Below, piece by piece: positions 5,161 through 15,180 of a stretch of DNA of 64,000 bases (position 1 is its first letter; every line of letters starts with the position of its first letter). Position numbers and translations under genes: made by a program. Below the pieces are notes generated by a model that was not told the DNA's origin, did not search any database, and saw only the letters and a list, made by a program, of their open reading frames with translations. This DNA is from Methylomonas montana (GTDB lineage Bacteria > Pseudomonadota > Gammaproteobacteria > Methylococcales > Methylomonadaceae): contig NZ_CP129884.1 of the NCBI RefSeq assembly GCF_030490285.1, positions 3,224,001 to 3,288,000 on the forward strand, given 5' to 3'.

Positions 5161-7770
5161 TTAACCAAGCCTCTCCCTCACCCACTCCGGTACCGCCGCC
5201 AACGCCGCCGGCAATCCGGCAGGATCATTTCCCCCAGCCTGCGCCATATCCGGCCGGCCGCCGCCTTTTCCGCCCACTTGAGTCGCCACAAAGTTCACCA
5301 ACTCGCCGGCTTTGACCTTGTCCATCGCATCCTTGGACACACTGGCGATCAGGCTGACTTTATCGCCGCTGACCGCCGCCAACACCAAGGCCGCGCTGCC
5401 CAGCTTGTTTTTCAACTGGTCGGCCAGGTCGCGCAAGGCTTTTGGGTCGACGTCGTCCAATTTTACGGCCAGCACTTTCACACCGTTGACATCGACGGCT
5501 TGGCTGGTCATTTCATCGCCGGCCGAGCTAGCCAGTTTGGCTTTGAGTTTTTCCAGCTCTTTTTCCAGACCGCGGGTTTTTTCCATCAGTTGATGGACTT
5601 TGTCGGCGGCTTTGTCCGGTGCTGCTTTCAACAAACCGGCGATGCTGAGCAAGGCTTTTTCGCGCTGATCGATCCAATCCAATGCGCCTTGGCCGGTCAC
5701 TGCTTCCAGACGTCTGACGCCGGCCGCGACACCGGTTTCGCCGACGATTTTGAACAAGCCGATGTCACCGGCTCTATCGACGTGGGTGCCGCCGCACAAC
5801 TCGGTGGAGAACTCACCGATTTTCAACACCCGCACTTCGTCACCGTATTTCTCGCCGAACAAGGCCATCGCGCCGGCTTTCACCGCATCGTCTTTCGCCA
5901 TGATTTCGGCGGCTACCGGGTTGTTCAAACGAATCTGTTCGTTGACCAAACGTTCGACGGTAGCAATTTCCGCCGGTGTCATCGGTTCGAAATGCGAGAA
6001 GTCGAAACGTAAACGCTCGGCGTTGACCTGCGAGCCTTTTTGCGCGACATGCTCGCCCAATGTCGCCCGCAACGCGGCATGCAATAAGTGAGTAGCCGAA
6101 TGGTTGCGTTCGGTGGCTTTACGAATCTCGGCGTCGACGCTGACTTCGCAGGCCTGACCTTCGCTGAGCGTGCCCCGCAACACTTTACCTTTATGCAGGA
6201 ATAGTTTGCCGCCCTGTTTCTGGGTATCGTGAACTTCGAAAACCGCGTCGCCGCATTCGATGCGACCGGTGTCGCCGACTTGGCCGCCGGACTCGGCATA
6301 GAATGGGGTTTGATCCAGAATCACCACGCCTTCGTCGCCCGCTTCCAAAGCATCGACCGGCTGGCCTTGCTTGAACAAGCCCAGAATTTGCACCGAGCCG
6401 TCCAGATGGAAATAGCCGGTAAATTCGGTGCTGCTGTCGTGTTTGATGTCTTGATCGTAATCGGCCGCAAAGCTGCCGCCAGCCCGTGCCCGGTCGCGCT
6501 GCGCCGCCATTTCCACTTCGAAACCGGCATGATCGACGCTGAGTTTGTGTTCACGGGCAAAATCGGCGGTCAAATCCACCGGGAAGCCGTAAGTGTCGTA
6601 CAACAAGAACACCACATCGCCGGGGATGACATGACCATCCAGCTTGGCGACGCAGTTTTCCAGGATTTTCATGCCCTGCTCCAGGGTTTCCGCGAAGCGT
6701 TCTTCTTCTTTTTTCAACACCCGCTCGACTTGTTCCTGAGCCTTTACCAGCTCAGGATAAGCCGCGCCCATCTCTGCGACCAGCGGCGCGACCAGTTTGT
6801 AGAAGAATGTGTCTTGAATGCCTAAACGGTAACCATGACGAATCGCCCGCCGCACGATGCGGCGCAACACGTAGCCGCGGCCTTCGTTGGACGGCAACAC
6901 GCCATCGGCCACCAGGAACGCGCAAGAACGAATGTGGTCGGCAATCACTCGCAACGAGCTATTCGTCAAATCGGTGGTGCCAGCCAACTGCGCGGCGACT
7001 TTTAATAGGTTTTGGAACAAATCGATTTCGTAGTTGCTATGCACGCCTTGCATCACCGCCGAAATCCGCTCCAGGCCCATGCCGGTATCGACCGACGGCG
7101 CCGGCAGCGGCGTCAGGTTGCCGTCCTTATCACGATCGTATTGCATGAACACCAAGTTCCAGATTTCGATGTAGCGGTCGCCGTCTTCGTCCGGACTGCC
7201 GGGAGGGCCGCCGGCGACATGTTCGCCATGATCGTAAAAAATCTCGGTACAAGGACCACAGGGACCGACGTCGCCCATCGACCAGAAATTGTCCTTGGCG
7301 CCAATCCGCGAGAAGCGTTTGGGATCGTGCTTTACGTCTTCCAGCCAGATCGCTTCGGCTTCGGAATCTTCCTCGAACACCGTTACCCACAATCTTTCCT
7401 GTGGAATGCCCAATTCCTTGGTCAAAAAGTCCCAGGCAAAATGAATGGCATCTCTTTTGAAATAATCGCCGAAGCTAAAGTTGCCGAGCATTTCGAAGAA
7501 GGTATGGTGGCGCGCGGTATAACCAACGTTTTCCAAATCGTTATGCTTGCCGCCGGCCCGCACGCAGCGTTGGCTGGTTGCGGCGCGAGTGAAATCGAGT
7601 TTCTCACGGCCCAGGAACACATCCTTAAACTGCACCATCCCGGCGTTGGTAAACAACAGTGTGGGGTCGTTGCCTGGCACCAGAGAGCTGGACGGTTGCA
7701 CGGCGTGACCGTGTTGGCGAAAGAATTCCAGAAAGGCGGCCCGCAATTCGGCGCTGGTCATTTTTTTCAT
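5161..7770 (-). CDS. alaS: Alanine-tRNA ligase
   Basis: 869 residues, normal length. It charges tRNA-Ala and edits mischarged Ser/Gly. The order is: class II catalytic domain at the N-terminus (motif region [28 protein letters not shown] near residue 170); anticodon-independent tRNA-binding region; editing domain with the zinc ligands HSATHLLH near 557 and CGGTH near 658; and the C-Ala domain ending with [15 protein letters not shown]. The start is followed by [16 protein letters not shown], the standard N-terminus. It normally lies between recX and lysC; here both junctions have been opened by insertions. An IS5-type element lies about 180 bp upstream, so its promoter must fit in 7771-7947 or within the element. 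Confidence 0.98.
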   Translation of the reverse strand: MKKMTSAELRAAFLEFFRQHGHAVQPSSSLVPGNDPTLLFTNAGMVQFKDVFLGREKLDFTRAATSQRCVRAGGKHNDLENVGYTARHHTFFEMLGNFSFGDYFKRDAIHFAWDFLTKELGIPQERLWVTVFEEDSEAEAIWLEDVKHDPKRFSRIGAKDNFWSMGDVGPCGPCTEIFYDHGEHVAGGPPGSPDEDGDRYIEIWNLVFMQYDRDKDGNLTPLPAPSVDTGMGLERISAVMQGVHSNYEIDLFQNLLKVAAQLAGTTDLTNSSLRVIADHIRSCAFLVADGVLPSNEGRGYVLRRIVRRAIRHGYRLGIQDTFFYKLVAPLVAEMGAAYPELVKAQEQVERVLKKEEERFAETLEQGMKILENCVAKLDGHVIPGDVVFLLYDTYGFPVDLTADFAREHKLSVDHAGFEVEMAAQRDRARAGGSFAADYDQDIKHDSSTEFTGYFHLDGSVQILGLFKQGQPVDALEAGDEGVVILDQTPFYAESGGQVGDTGRIECGDAVFEVHDTQKQGGKLFLHKGKVLRGTLSEGQACEVSVDAEIRKATERNHSATHLLHAALRATLGEHVAQKGSQVNAERLRFDFSHFEPMTPAEIATVERLVNEQIRLNNPVAAEIMAKDDAVKAGAMALFGEKYGDEVRVLKIGEFSTELCGGTHVDRAGDIGLFKIVGETGVAAGVRRLEAVTGQGALDWIDQREKALLSIAGLLKAAPDKAADKVHQLMEKTRGLEKELEKLKAKLASSAGDEMTSQAVDVNGVKVLAVKLDDVDPKALRDLADQLKNKLGSAALVLAAVSGDKVSLIASVSKDAMDKVKAGELVNFVATQVGGKGGGRPDMAQAGGNDPAGLPAALAAVPEWVRERLG

Positions 7771-7947
7771 TGTGTTTATGTCTTCAGTTTAATTTTAATT
7801 CTTTCCAGAATCGGGGCGGTTCGGCTCACCCAAAATTGGATCGCTAGGAAGTGACAGTTTCTATACTGTTAGGTTTCTTCTCAAGCCTTTTAGCTCAATC
7901 CACTAACCATGCCAGTTTCGTTAATCCATGTTTTCTGTGCAATTAAA

Positions 7948-9201
7948 GGGAGCCTCGAAATACCGGCAAAATTGCCGCAGGTTCTGGGTATTCAGTTTAT
8001 GCTCAAAGCAGAAAACAGATTTGGCGCCTTATTTTCGCCCTGTTTGGGGCTGTTTTTATCCTGAAATCGCCATTTTTGACGATTTCAGGCGCACTTTGCC
8101 CGTCAGAAGGCAAAAGCAGGCTTAATGCCGCCAGTCCTTAAACTGCAGAGGCGACGTAAATTATAAGTGGCCACCTTGAAGTTCAGTTGTAACGTGGCGC
8201 GAGCTAGCCCAATACTACGCAAGCCTTTGCCACCCATCTGTTCCAAGCTGGCAAACACATGCTCAACCCGTGCACGGGTTTTGGCAATCCGCGTATTGCG
8301 CCGCTTTTGGCAGTCGGATAGCGGTTTGCCTTTGGCCGCCTTGCGTTGGATATGCACCCGAAGACCTGACGCTTTGATTCGCGCTTCACGTTCTTTGTCC
8401 ACATAGCCTTTGTCAGCATACAGTTCGCGGCCGGTATTAAAAGTGTCCAGCACCTCATCCAGATGCAAGGTATCGTGCTCGCTGGCCGTGCTGACTTTAA
8501 CTTTACGAACCAGTTTGTATCGCTTATCCACGTTGGCTGACAACTTGTATCCGAAGTACGATTTGCCATGCTTTTTTGTCCACATCGCATCGATGTCTTT
8601 TTGCCGACGCTTGGCAGGTGACCAGTCGATAGGCATGGCCTGCTCTTCGATCAGGGCTTTCTCGCCTTTAGGCCGATGCTGCTTGGGCGCGGGCACGATG
8701 CTGGCATCAATCATTTGGCCACCACGCGCCAGATAGCCGTGCTTATCTAATTCCCGATTCGCGGCTTCAAAGATCGTTTCACTGGCTCCCGCCGCCATCA
8801 GTCGCTCACGGAATGTCCAGAACGTGGTGCGATCGGGGATCTGGCTGCTGTGCCTTAGCCCGGCAAACCGTTGGAAACTCAAACGATCCAGCAATTGAAA
8901 TTCCAGTTGTTCGTCGCTGAGGTTGTACAGTTGCTGCAATAACAACGTACGAACCATGATTTCGGTCGGAAACGGCGGACGACCGCCGCGCTCCCGACTG
9001 GGTCGGGGTGCCGCTGCATCAATCGCAGCTGCTAAGGCGGCGAAATCAACATGCTCTTCCAGGATTTGAAGAACATCACCTAACTTGTTCAGCTTGGTTT
9101 CTCGTTCTTCGGCGGCAAACAGGCTTTCTTTGATCATGGGCTTTAGAATCCGTTGGATGATGCGACTATTTTCTCATGGGTGCCGGTTTTTCGAGGTGCC
9201 C
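7948..9201 (-). mobile_element. Complete IS5-family insertion sequence
   Basis: The element is 1254 bp, bounded by imperfect terminal inverted repeats of about 21 bp. The left end is GGGAGCCTCGAAATACCGGC. The right end read inward is GGGCACCTCGAAAAACCGGC. The two differ at three positions. Both ends are flanked by the 4-bp direct repeat TAAA (7944-7947 and 9202-9205), a target duplication of the length usual for IS5 elements. One intact transposase gene fills it. It sits between the acyltransferase gene and alaS. The matched duplication and intact gene point to a fairly recent insertion. Confidence 0.9.
8103..9137 (-). CDS. IS5-family transposase (DDE)
   Basis: 344 residues, full length. It has an N-terminal DUF772-like segment (GGRPPFPTEIMVRTLLLQQL ... 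YNLSDEQLEFQLLDRLSFQRF). A DDE catalytic core follows, with Asp in GGQMIDASIVPAPKQ, Asp in RELYADKGYVD and Glu in RVEHVFASLEQMGGK, plus the YFGYKLSANVD strand. No frameshift or stop is seen, so it may be active. It lies within the terminal inverted repeats at 7948-9201 and reads in the same direction as alaS. Confidence 0.95.
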   Translation of the reverse strand: MIKESLFAAEERETKLNKLGDVLQILEEHVDFAALAAAIDAAAPRPSRERGGRPPFPTEIMVRTLLLQQLYNLSDEQLEFQLLDRLSFQRFAGLRHSSQIPDRTTFWTFRERLMAAGASETIFEAANRELDKHGYLARGGQMIDASIVPAPKQHRPKGEKALIEEQAMPIDWSPAKRRQKDIDAMWTKKHGKSYFGYKLSANVDKRYKLVRKVKVSTASEHDTLHLDEVLDTFNTGRELYADKGYVDKEREARIKASGLRVHIQRKAAKGKPLSDCQKRRNTRIAKTRARVEHVFASLEQMGGKGLRSIGLARATLQLNFKVATYNLRRLCSLRTGGIKPAFAF

Positions 9202-9414
9202 TAAAGTATCGTTTTTTATCAATTGAATAAAGTGCTCAACCACTAACAGTCTCAACTTAAAAATCAACTCGCATAGACTGGTGCAAAATTTCAGCATCCA
9301 TCTCGATAATATTCCATTTATTGACAGATTGGCTCATTACTAACACTCAAATAACCTCATCCCCAGAATTTATCAAAACCATGAGGACATCAATAATAAT
9401 TAACTCTCCTAGAG

Positions 9415-10545
9415 CTAACAAACCATATTCCTCTGTGTTCTAATTCGTGACTGTATAAAAGGACGCTCACAAAAATGATAGAAAACCCATGAAATAAGAA
9501 CAGTACCCAGAACAATCACGATCGGCTTAAGAAAACTATGGGATAGAGACAAATTGTCAGCAACCTTTTCGGAAATCTGATACATCTTTGGGTGTAATAA
9601 ATACAAAGAATAAGAAATGGTCCCTAAAAGCGTTACACATTTTAGAGGAAAAGAAAACATCGGATTAATACTATTGATACAGCGTTTTAACATCGGCTCC
9701 ATAGGCGATATAGCCCAAAGAGCTAAAGCACAAAGTATTGCAAAATTTAACCAGTCATCTCCAAATTTTCTTAAAACATTATCGAGCTGCCCTTGTCGAG
9801 CAAAATAAATCACCAATACCGTTATAGTCAAAACCAGGAATACAGATAGTAATAGCCCCCAGCTCCTCGACAGCCTTAGCAAGGTTAAATTATTTTTCAG
9901 CAAATAGTAAACGCAAATGCCAACGGCAAACAAAGGCCAGTACCCTAGGAATAATCCGGTATATCTAATATCCTGAAAAAAAAGACTCACAAAAGTCACG
10001 ATAGCTAATACATTGACAAAATGTTTTTTAGATAATAACGCCAGAAAAACTACAAGATAGAATTGAAACTCTATCGCCAGTGACCAATAAACTGGATTAA
10101 TTCCCGAAAACAATGAATGCAACGACTGCCCATCCGAACCGTAAAATACCTTTATCAATGTAATGACTTGAACCCAATCAGTTAAATTAAAGTTCTGCCA
10201 GTCGCGATAAGGCCAAGCCAATTGCCCGGTTCTAATATACGAGACAATTTCCAAAAGATAAGGTACGCATAAAATAACTAGTATAGACGCCCAAAACGGT
10301 GGATATATCCTTAAAAATCTTTTTTTTAAAAATTTCAAGGGGGAGTCCTGCTTGCTAATAAAACCGTCTGCCGAGGCGGTTATGCAATATCCGGATATCA
10401 CAAAAAAAAGTGGCACTCCGTAAAAACCGTATTTAGCCAAAACAAACCACCCAGAAGAATAAGGACGAACTTGCTCAGCAATGTGAAAAAGAAAAACCGC
10501 GAAGGAAGCTAAGCCTCTGGCTAAATCGATAGTTATACTCAACAT
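9415..10545 (-). CDS. Acyltransferase 3 family membrane protein (OafA/YrhL-like)
   Basis: 376 residues with about ten membrane helices. The family motifs are present: RGLASFAVFLFHIAEQ at the N-terminus (the His expected of the acyl transfer site), PLFFVISGYCI and KKRFLRIYPPFW. Known members transfer acetyl or other acyl groups to sugars of lipopolysaccharide, exopolysaccharide or peptidoglycan from the inner membrane. The substrate here cannot be told. The gene is visibly AT-rich compared with recX, recA and alaS and interrupts the recX-alaS junction, both signs of horizontal acquisition. It has no operon partner. Stretches 9206-9414 and 10546-10701 show no gene. Confidence 0.88.
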   Translation of the reverse strand: MLSITIDLARGLASFAVFLFHIAEQVRPYSSGWFVLAKYGFYGVPLFFVISGYCITASADGFISKQDSPLKFLKKRFLRIYPPFWASILVILCVPYLLEIVSYIRTGQLAWPYRDWQNFNLTDWVQVITLIKVFYGSDGQSLHSLFSGINPVYWSLAIEFQFYLVVFLALLSKKHFVNVLAIVTFVSLFFQDIRYTGLFLGYWPLFAVGICVYYLLKNNLTLLRLSRSWGLLLSVFLVLTITVLVIYFARQGQLDNVLRKFGDDWLNFAILCALALWAISPMEPMLKRCINSINPMFSFPLKCVTLLGTISYSLYLLHPKMYQISEKVADNLSLSHSFLKPIVIVLGTVLISWVFYHFCERPFIQSRIRTQRNMVC

Positions 10546-10701
10546 TCACCAAATCCAGGCAATAACACTAAAATTTCAACGTATTTAGCTAATACAAAAC
10601 TCATCTTATTGCCTTAGGTTCCGATTTTGCCATCGACTGACATTCCAACACTACCAATAATTTGCTCGCGATACGATCAAACCTACAGATTCAAGCGTTT
10701 C

Positions 10702-11199
10702 TTACTCCAGCCTGCGCAATCTAATCTTCAACTCCGCAAACAAGCGCTTAATCATCTCGCCACTAAAACCGCGTTGCTGCAAGAAGCGACTGCGTTTTAG
10801 CCATTCGTTTTGGGGCAGCGATTTTTCGTCGCCGTATTTGCCCAAATACACGTCTAACAACAGATTCTGCCAACCGCCCTGCTCTTCGGCCTGTGCGTCC
10901 AGATCGGCATCGTTGATACCGCGCTGTTGCAATTCGTAGCGTAGTCGGATCGGCCCGTAACCGCTTTGGATACGCTGACGGACATAACATTCGGCGTAGC
11001 GCTGGTCGTTCTGCCAGTTCTGCTCGGCCATCTCAGCAATGACCGGCTCGACTTCATCGCGGTTAAAGCCGCGTAGCGCCAACTTGTCCAGCAATTCCCG
11101 GCGGCTATGTTCGCGCCGGGCCAATAACCTTAGGCAGACGGCCTCGATCTGTTGCCGGCGTTCAATCGCCGTCGACAAACTCGGCGTCGTCGTCTTCAC
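10702..11199 (-). CDS. recX: Recombination regulatory protein RecX
   Basis: 165 residues made of repeated three-helix units ([50 protein letters not shown]). It binds RecA filaments and inhibits their extension and ATPase activity. It starts at ATG 11199 inside the last 38 bp of recA, so the two are translationally linked and share the recA promoter. Length and position are typical of gammaproteobacteria. Confidence 0.93.
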   Translation of the reverse strand: MKTTTPSLSTAIERRQQIEAVCLRLLARREHSRRELLDKLALRGFNRDEVEPVIAEMAEQNWQNDQRYAECYVRQRIQSGYGPIRLRYELQQRGINDADLDAQAEEQGGWQNLLLDVYLGKYGDEKSLPQNEWLKRSRFLQQRGFSGEMIKRLFAELKIRLRRLE

Positions 11200-12214
11200 T
11201 GACTGCTGCCGGTGCGGTCGCTAACTTGGCAAAGGCTTTTTCGCGGATCGCTTTTTCCAGTTCGGCAGCCTTATCCGGGTTATCGCGTAAAAACTGCTTG
11301 GCGTTGTCCTTGCCCTGACCGATTTTCTCGTTGTTGTAGGCATACCAGGAACCGGACTTTTGCACGAAGCCAAATTCCACGCCCAAGTCCACCAGTTCGC
11401 CGAAGAAGGACACGCCTTCGCCATAGAGAATTTCGAAATCGGCTTGTTTGAACGGTGGCGCGACTTTGTTTTTAACCACTTTGACGCGGGTTTCGTTGCC
11501 GATCACTTCGTCGCCTTTCTTGATAGAACCGATGCGGCGAATATCCAGACGTACCGAGGCATAGAACTTCAAGGCGTTACCGCCGGTGGTGGTTTCCGGA
11601 TTGCCGAACATCACGCCGATTTTCATCCGCAACTGGTTGATGAAAATCACCAGGGTGTTGGAGCGTTTGATGTTGGCGGTGAGTTTGCGTAAGGCTTGCG
11701 ACATCAATCGGGCTTGCAAGCCCATATGCGAGTCGCCCATATCGCCTTCGATTTCGGCTTTCGGCGTCAATGCGGCGACCGAGTCGATCACCACGATGTC
11801 GACCGCACCGGAGCGCACCAGCATGTCGGTGATTTCCAAAGCCTGCTCGCCGGTATCCGGCTGCGACACTAATAAGTCGTCGATATTCACGCCAATCTTT
11901 TGCGCATAGATAGGATCCAGCGCGTGCTCGGCATCGACAAACGCTGCCGTGCCGCCCAGTTTTTGCATTTGGGCGATGGTCTGCAGCGTTAAAGTGGTTT
12001 TGCCGGACGACTCAGGCCCGTAGATTTCGATGATCCTGCCGCGCGGCAAGCCGCCAACGCCGAGGGCAATATCCAAGGACAGCGAGCCGGTCGACACGAC
12101 TTCGATATCGCGGCTGGCAGCAACGTCGCCCATCCGCATCACGGAGCCCTTGCCGAATTGTTTTTCGATCTGCATCAACGCGGCGCCCAGCGCCTTTTTC
12201 TTGTTTTCGTCCAT
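11162..12214 (-). CDS. recA: Recombinase RecA
   Basis: 350 residues. It is the ATP-dependent strand-exchange protein and SOS co-protease. It has the N-terminal helix [20 protein letters not shown], Walker [10 protein letters not shown] near residues 66-74, the DNA-binding loop region and a Walker B segment ([12 protein letters not shown]), and ends in an acidic tail ([11 protein letters not shown]). It is the first gene of the recA-recX unit. No clear LexA box (CTGT-N8-ACAG) could be fixed upstream, but CTGTTGTCTGGCCGG at about 12226-12240 on the minus strand has a partial match. Confidence 0.98.
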   Translation of the reverse strand: MDENKKKALGAALMQIEKQFGKGSVMRMGDVAASRDIEVVSTGSLSLDIALGVGGLPRGRIIEIYGPESSGKTTLTLQTIAQMQKLGGTAAFVDAEHALDPIYAQKIGVNIDDLLVSQPDTGEQALEITDMLVRSGAVDIVVIDSVAALTPKAEIEGDMGDSHMGLQARLMSQALRKLTANIKRSNTLVIFINQLRMKIGVMFGNPETTTGGNALKFYASVRLDIRRIGSIKKGDEVIGNETRVKVVKNKVAPPFKQADFEILYGEGVSFFGELVDLGVEFGFVQKSGSWYAYNNEKIGQGKDNAKQFLRDNPDKAAELEKAIREKAFAKLATAPAAVSEDDDAEFVDGD

Positions 12215-12302
12215 TTTAGTACCTGCTGTTGTCTGGCCGGTGAAAGCCGCGCATTATCCCATAGACCCTGGACGTGAAACAGTTTTAATATCCATGCTCA
12301 AC

Positions 12303-13604
12303 TTAGAAAAAGCTGGCTGCAAGCTGCGGGTTGAAGGGGAAATACAAGTGCAGATAAGAGGCTTGCAGGGAGCCTTTGCGGAAAAAGCCTTCGCCATGCC
12401 CAAAGCTGCGTTGCGCGTTGGATACAGCAAACGGGTCTAATGTGGTTTCCAGTTTGGAAAAATGAAAACTGTGGCCGCGAATCTCGCCCTGCTCCAGTTG
12501 CAGGCTATGCATGCCTAGATTGACCAACCGACTTTGCATATACGCGCTGCCTGACAATAAGCCCAGCATCTCCGCCCGATGGCCTTCTTTATCCGCCAAA
12601 CTCTCCAGCAAATACAAGAAGCCTCCGCACTCGGCATAGATCGCTTTACCTGCTTGATGATGCGCAGTTAGAGCCTGCTTCATCGCCAAGTTATCGGCCA
12701 AAGCTTGCAGATGCAGCTCTGGATAGCCGCCTGGCAAGTAAACGCTATTGGCCTCCGGCAAAGCACTGTCCGCCAGCGGCGAGAAGAAGCGTAGCTCGGC
12801 GCCCATCGCTTGCAGACAATCCAGATTGGCTTGATAGAGAAACGAAAACGCCGCGTCGCGCGCCACCGCGATGCGTTTACCCTGCAACAATCGTGGCGGC
12901 GGATTGGTCGAAACGGCTGCAAAGGTGACTGGCTCGGGCAAAAGGCAGGGCGTAAAACTATTTAATAATTCTGCGGCCCGCGCCAGCCGGACATTCAGAT
13001 CGCCGATTTCCTCGGCCTGCAGCAAGCCCAAATGCCGGGACGGCAAGCCCACTGCGTCGTCTCGACTCATCGCCGCCAACAAGGGCATGTCCGTTGGCAA
13101 GGCTTCCTGCAACATCCTGGCATGACCCGCACTACCAACCTTGTTGGCGATCACGCCAGCGAACGGCAAACCAGGCCGGTAATTGGCCAAGCCGTAAGCC
13201 ACGGCAGCAAAGGTTTGCGCCATGCCTTGCGCGTCGATCACCGCCGCCACCGGCACCGCCAAGGCTTGGGCCAGATCGGCGCTGCTACTGTCACCGTCGA
13301 ACAAGCCCATCACGCCTTCGATCAAAATCAGATCGGCGTCGCCAGCGGCGCGATACAACATCTCCCGGCAATGCGCCTCGCCCATCATCCATAAATCCAG
13401 TTGATAGACAGGCTGCCCGCTGGCGTAAGCCAAAATCTGCGGATCGATGAAATCCGGTCCGGTCTTGAATACCCGTACCCTGCGGCCTTGTTGTCTATGA
13501 TAATAAGCCAGCGCGGCGGTGACAGTGGTCTTGCCTTGCCCGGAGGCAGGGGCGCTGATCAACATGGCCGGGCAATGCCTGGTATGGATATTTGAATGCA
13601 TCAT
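12303..13604 (-). CDS. cobB: Cobyrinate a,c-diamide synthase
   Basis: 433 residues. It performs ATP- and glutamine-dependent amidation of the a and c side chains of cobyrinic acid in cobalamin biosynthesis. The N-terminal dethiobiotin-synthetase-like P-loop domain has SAPASGQGKTTVTAALAYYH, FKTGPDFIDP and IEGVMGLFDG. The C-terminal class I glutamine amidotransferase domain has the nucleophile in AECGGFLYL and a histidine in GHSFHFSKLE. It starts at ATG 13604, though ATG 13565 just before the P-loop is possible; neither has a clear Shine-Dalgarno. No other cob gene is adjacent, and no cobalamin riboswitch was recognised upstream. The stretch 13605-13744 shows no gene. Confidence 0.93.
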   Translation of the reverse strand: MMHSNIHTRHCPAMLISAPASGQGKTTVTAALAYYHRQQGRRVRVFKTGPDFIDPQILAYASGQPVYQLDLWMMGEAHCREMLYRAAGDADLILIEGVMGLFDGDSSSADLAQALAVPVAAVIDAQGMAQTFAAVAYGLANYRPGLPFAGVIANKVGSAGHARMLQEALPTDMPLLAAMSRDDAVGLPSRHLGLLQAEEIGDLNVRLARAAELLNSFTPCLLPEPVTFAAVSTNPPPRLLQGKRIAVARDAAFSFLYQANLDCLQAMGAELRFFSPLADSALPEANSVYLPGGYPELHLQALADNLAMKQALTAHHQAGKAIYAECGGFLYLLESLADKEGHRAEMLGLLSGSAYMQSRLVNLGMHSLQLEQGEIRGHSFHFSKLETTLDPFAVSNAQRSFGHGEGFFRKGSLQASYLHLYFPFNPQLAASFF

Positions 13605-13744
13605 GAATGCGGAGTATTGGAAATTTCAATCGGCTATTTTACTGCCCAGTTGACCTCTGCGGATAAATACAATCTTCAATATCCGGTCAATTAGCTGGTT
13701 AAACAACAATAGACTTTTGACCCAAGCATCGCGGATCAAAAAAA

Positions 13745-13770
13745 GACCGGTCGCAAACAGCGTACCGGTC
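13745..13770 (-). terminator. Rho-independent terminator for the hydrogenase-like operon and DUF2490 gene
   Basis: On the minus strand a stem GACCGGT-A-CGC with a TGTTT loop pairs with GCGACCGGTC (one bulged base), followed directly by TTTTTTT. It lies about 140 bp beyond the DUF2490 stop, the last gene of the leftward series from SulP through the hydrogenase-like genes. Confidence 0.85.
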
Positions 13771-13912
13771 CAGGCAGGAGCCACGAGGTTCTGAGTAAAG
13801 TCATATCGCTACTGCATCGTTTCGATGCTGCAAAATGCTTGGACGAATTAGTTGAGGCGGAATAGCGTAAATTCAAGGAGCCGTATTGCCAGCCGCTGAC
13901 GACGCCCCTCGC

Positions 13913-14632
13913 TCAAAAATTAATAAACAGTGACGCCATCCCCAAATGATGCATGGTGGCGTTTCGATGACTGGCATCGTCGATATATTGGTTCAGATAA
14001 CCCAGCTCGGCTCGAACATTTTTATTAAAACTCCAGCCCAGCCCGCCAAACACCCGGTTTTGGTCGAAGCCGGATTTGCCGCCCCAAGTGGTCGTATTAA
14101 CCCGATAGAACGCCTCGTCCCAGGCGATGAAACTCAGGCGCGGTTCAAATTCGAACGGATGCATGAATTTAATCATTTGCCGTGGCCGTTCCCGGACTTG
14201 GTCGCCACGTAAAAAATTAGTCTCCCACATGGTGCGGAAGGTGAATGTACCACTATCGGTCGGCAGGATGTAACGAAACGCCGGCCAGACATCCTGCTGG
14301 GAAATATAAGATTTGCCGATATTCTGAGTGGGCAACCAGGTATAGCCAGCCCAAATCGTGGCGCGATCGCTCAGCGAATAACCGACCGCCGTACGTACCA
14401 TGCCTTGATACCAATGCTCCCAATTGCCGTCGAAACGCGATTGCCCTTCCAGCCAGACACGGCCTTTTTCCCACTTGGGATCGAGCACCGCCAAACTCCC
14501 CTCGCCGACTATTTGTAGCCAGGCGCCTGTGTCTTCGGCCAGTTCACCAGCCAGAACCGATTGTAAACTCGATACCAAGCCAAGCAGTATTAAGATTTTG
14601 ACGCAAAAAAACCGACTGATTTTATGGTTCAT
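13913..14632 (-). CDS. DUF2490 outer-membrane beta-barrel-like protein
   Basis: 239 residues from ATG at 14632 (Shine-Dalgarno GGAG, 7 bases away). A signal peptide (about 1-29, FFCVKILILLGLVSSLQSVLAG) is followed by alternating aromatic strands: WLQIVGEGSLA, RVWLEGQSRF, TIWAGYTWLP, PRLSFIAWDEAFY. It ends ASLFINF, with the terminal Phe usual for outer-membrane barrels. The pattern fits DUF2490, a family of unknown function predicted to be a small barrel. It begins 29 bp after the last hydrogenase-like gene and shares its strand and terminator, so it may be co-transcribed, though a functional link is unproven. Confidence 0.8.
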   Translation of the reverse strand: MNHKISRFFCVKILILLGLVSSLQSVLAGELAEDTGAWLQIVGEGSLAVLDPKWEKGRVWLEGQSRFDGNWEHWYQGMVRTAVGYSLSDRATIWAGYTWLPTQNIGKSYISQQDVWPAFRYILPTDSGTFTFRTMWETNFLRGDQVRERPRQMIKFMHPFEFEPRLSFIAWDEAFYRVNTTTWGGKSGFDQNRVFGGLGWSFNKNVRAELGYLNQYIDDASHRNATMHHLGMASLFINF

Positions 14633-14661
14633 CGACGATCTCCAAATCGTACGGATAAGTA

Positions 14662-15171
14662 TCAATGCCCGATTAAGCCCAGCAAGCCCTTCATCAAGGC
14701 CAGCGGCGTCGGCGGACAACCGGCAATCACCGCATCCACCGGAATCACATTGGATACCGCTCCGCAACTGGCGTACGACACGCCAAATTCGCCGCCGCAG
14801 GCCGCGCAATCGCCCACCGCAATCACCCATTTCGGATTCGGCGTGGCTTCGTAAGTGCGCAGCAACGCGGTCTGCATATGCCGCGATACCGGTCCGGTGA
14901 CCAGCAACACATCGGCGTGGCGAGGCGAGGCGACGAAATGAATCCCAAAGCGCTCGATGTCATAATAAGGATTATTCAAGGCGTGGATTTCCAGCTCGCA
15001 GCCGTTGCAGGAACCGGCATCGACCTCGCGGATTGCGATGCTGCCGGCAAATTTGCTGTCAATATGCCGTTTGATAGCAATGCCCAATTGCTCCAGCTCG
15101 TCGTCCTTAGGCGGCTTGACCGACTCGGTGACGATGCCGGTAGCGAAGATTTTGTTGAAAATTCTCAGCAT
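14662..15171 (-). CDS. Hydrogenase-4-like small subunit (HyfI/NuoB-like)
   Basis: 169 residues. It carries one [4Fe-4S] cluster equivalent to N2 of complex I. All four cysteine positions are visible: SCNGCELE, GDCAACGG and AGCPPTP. It would pass electrons to or from the large subunit at the cytoplasmic face of the membrane arm. ATG at 15171 has a GGGG-rich Shine-Dalgarno and follows the large-subunit gene by 9 bp. It resembles HycG/HyfI. Because the partner lacks a [NiFe] site, a strict hydrogenase name would mislead. It is the last gene of the six-gene unit. Confidence 0.88.
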   Translation of the reverse strand: MLRIFNKIFATGIVTESVKPPKDDELEQLGIAIKRHIDSKFAGSIAIREVDAGSCNGCELEIHALNNPYYDIERFGIHFVASPRHADVLLVTGPVSRHMQTALLRTYEATPNPKWVIAVGDCAACGGEFGVSYASCGAVSNVIPVDAVIAGCPPTPLALMKGLLGLIGH

Positions 15172-15180
15172 ACTCGTCCC

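Noticed and set aside
12215..13680. Cobalamin riboswitch or LexA operator around cobB and recA
   Set aside because: No B12-box pattern was found, and only a partial LexA-box match upstream of recA; not strong enough to list as sites.
14633..14830. Longer start for the DUF2490 protein
   Set aside because: The added residues overlap the small subunit gene and would bury the signal peptide; ATG 14632 has a good Shine-Dalgarno.
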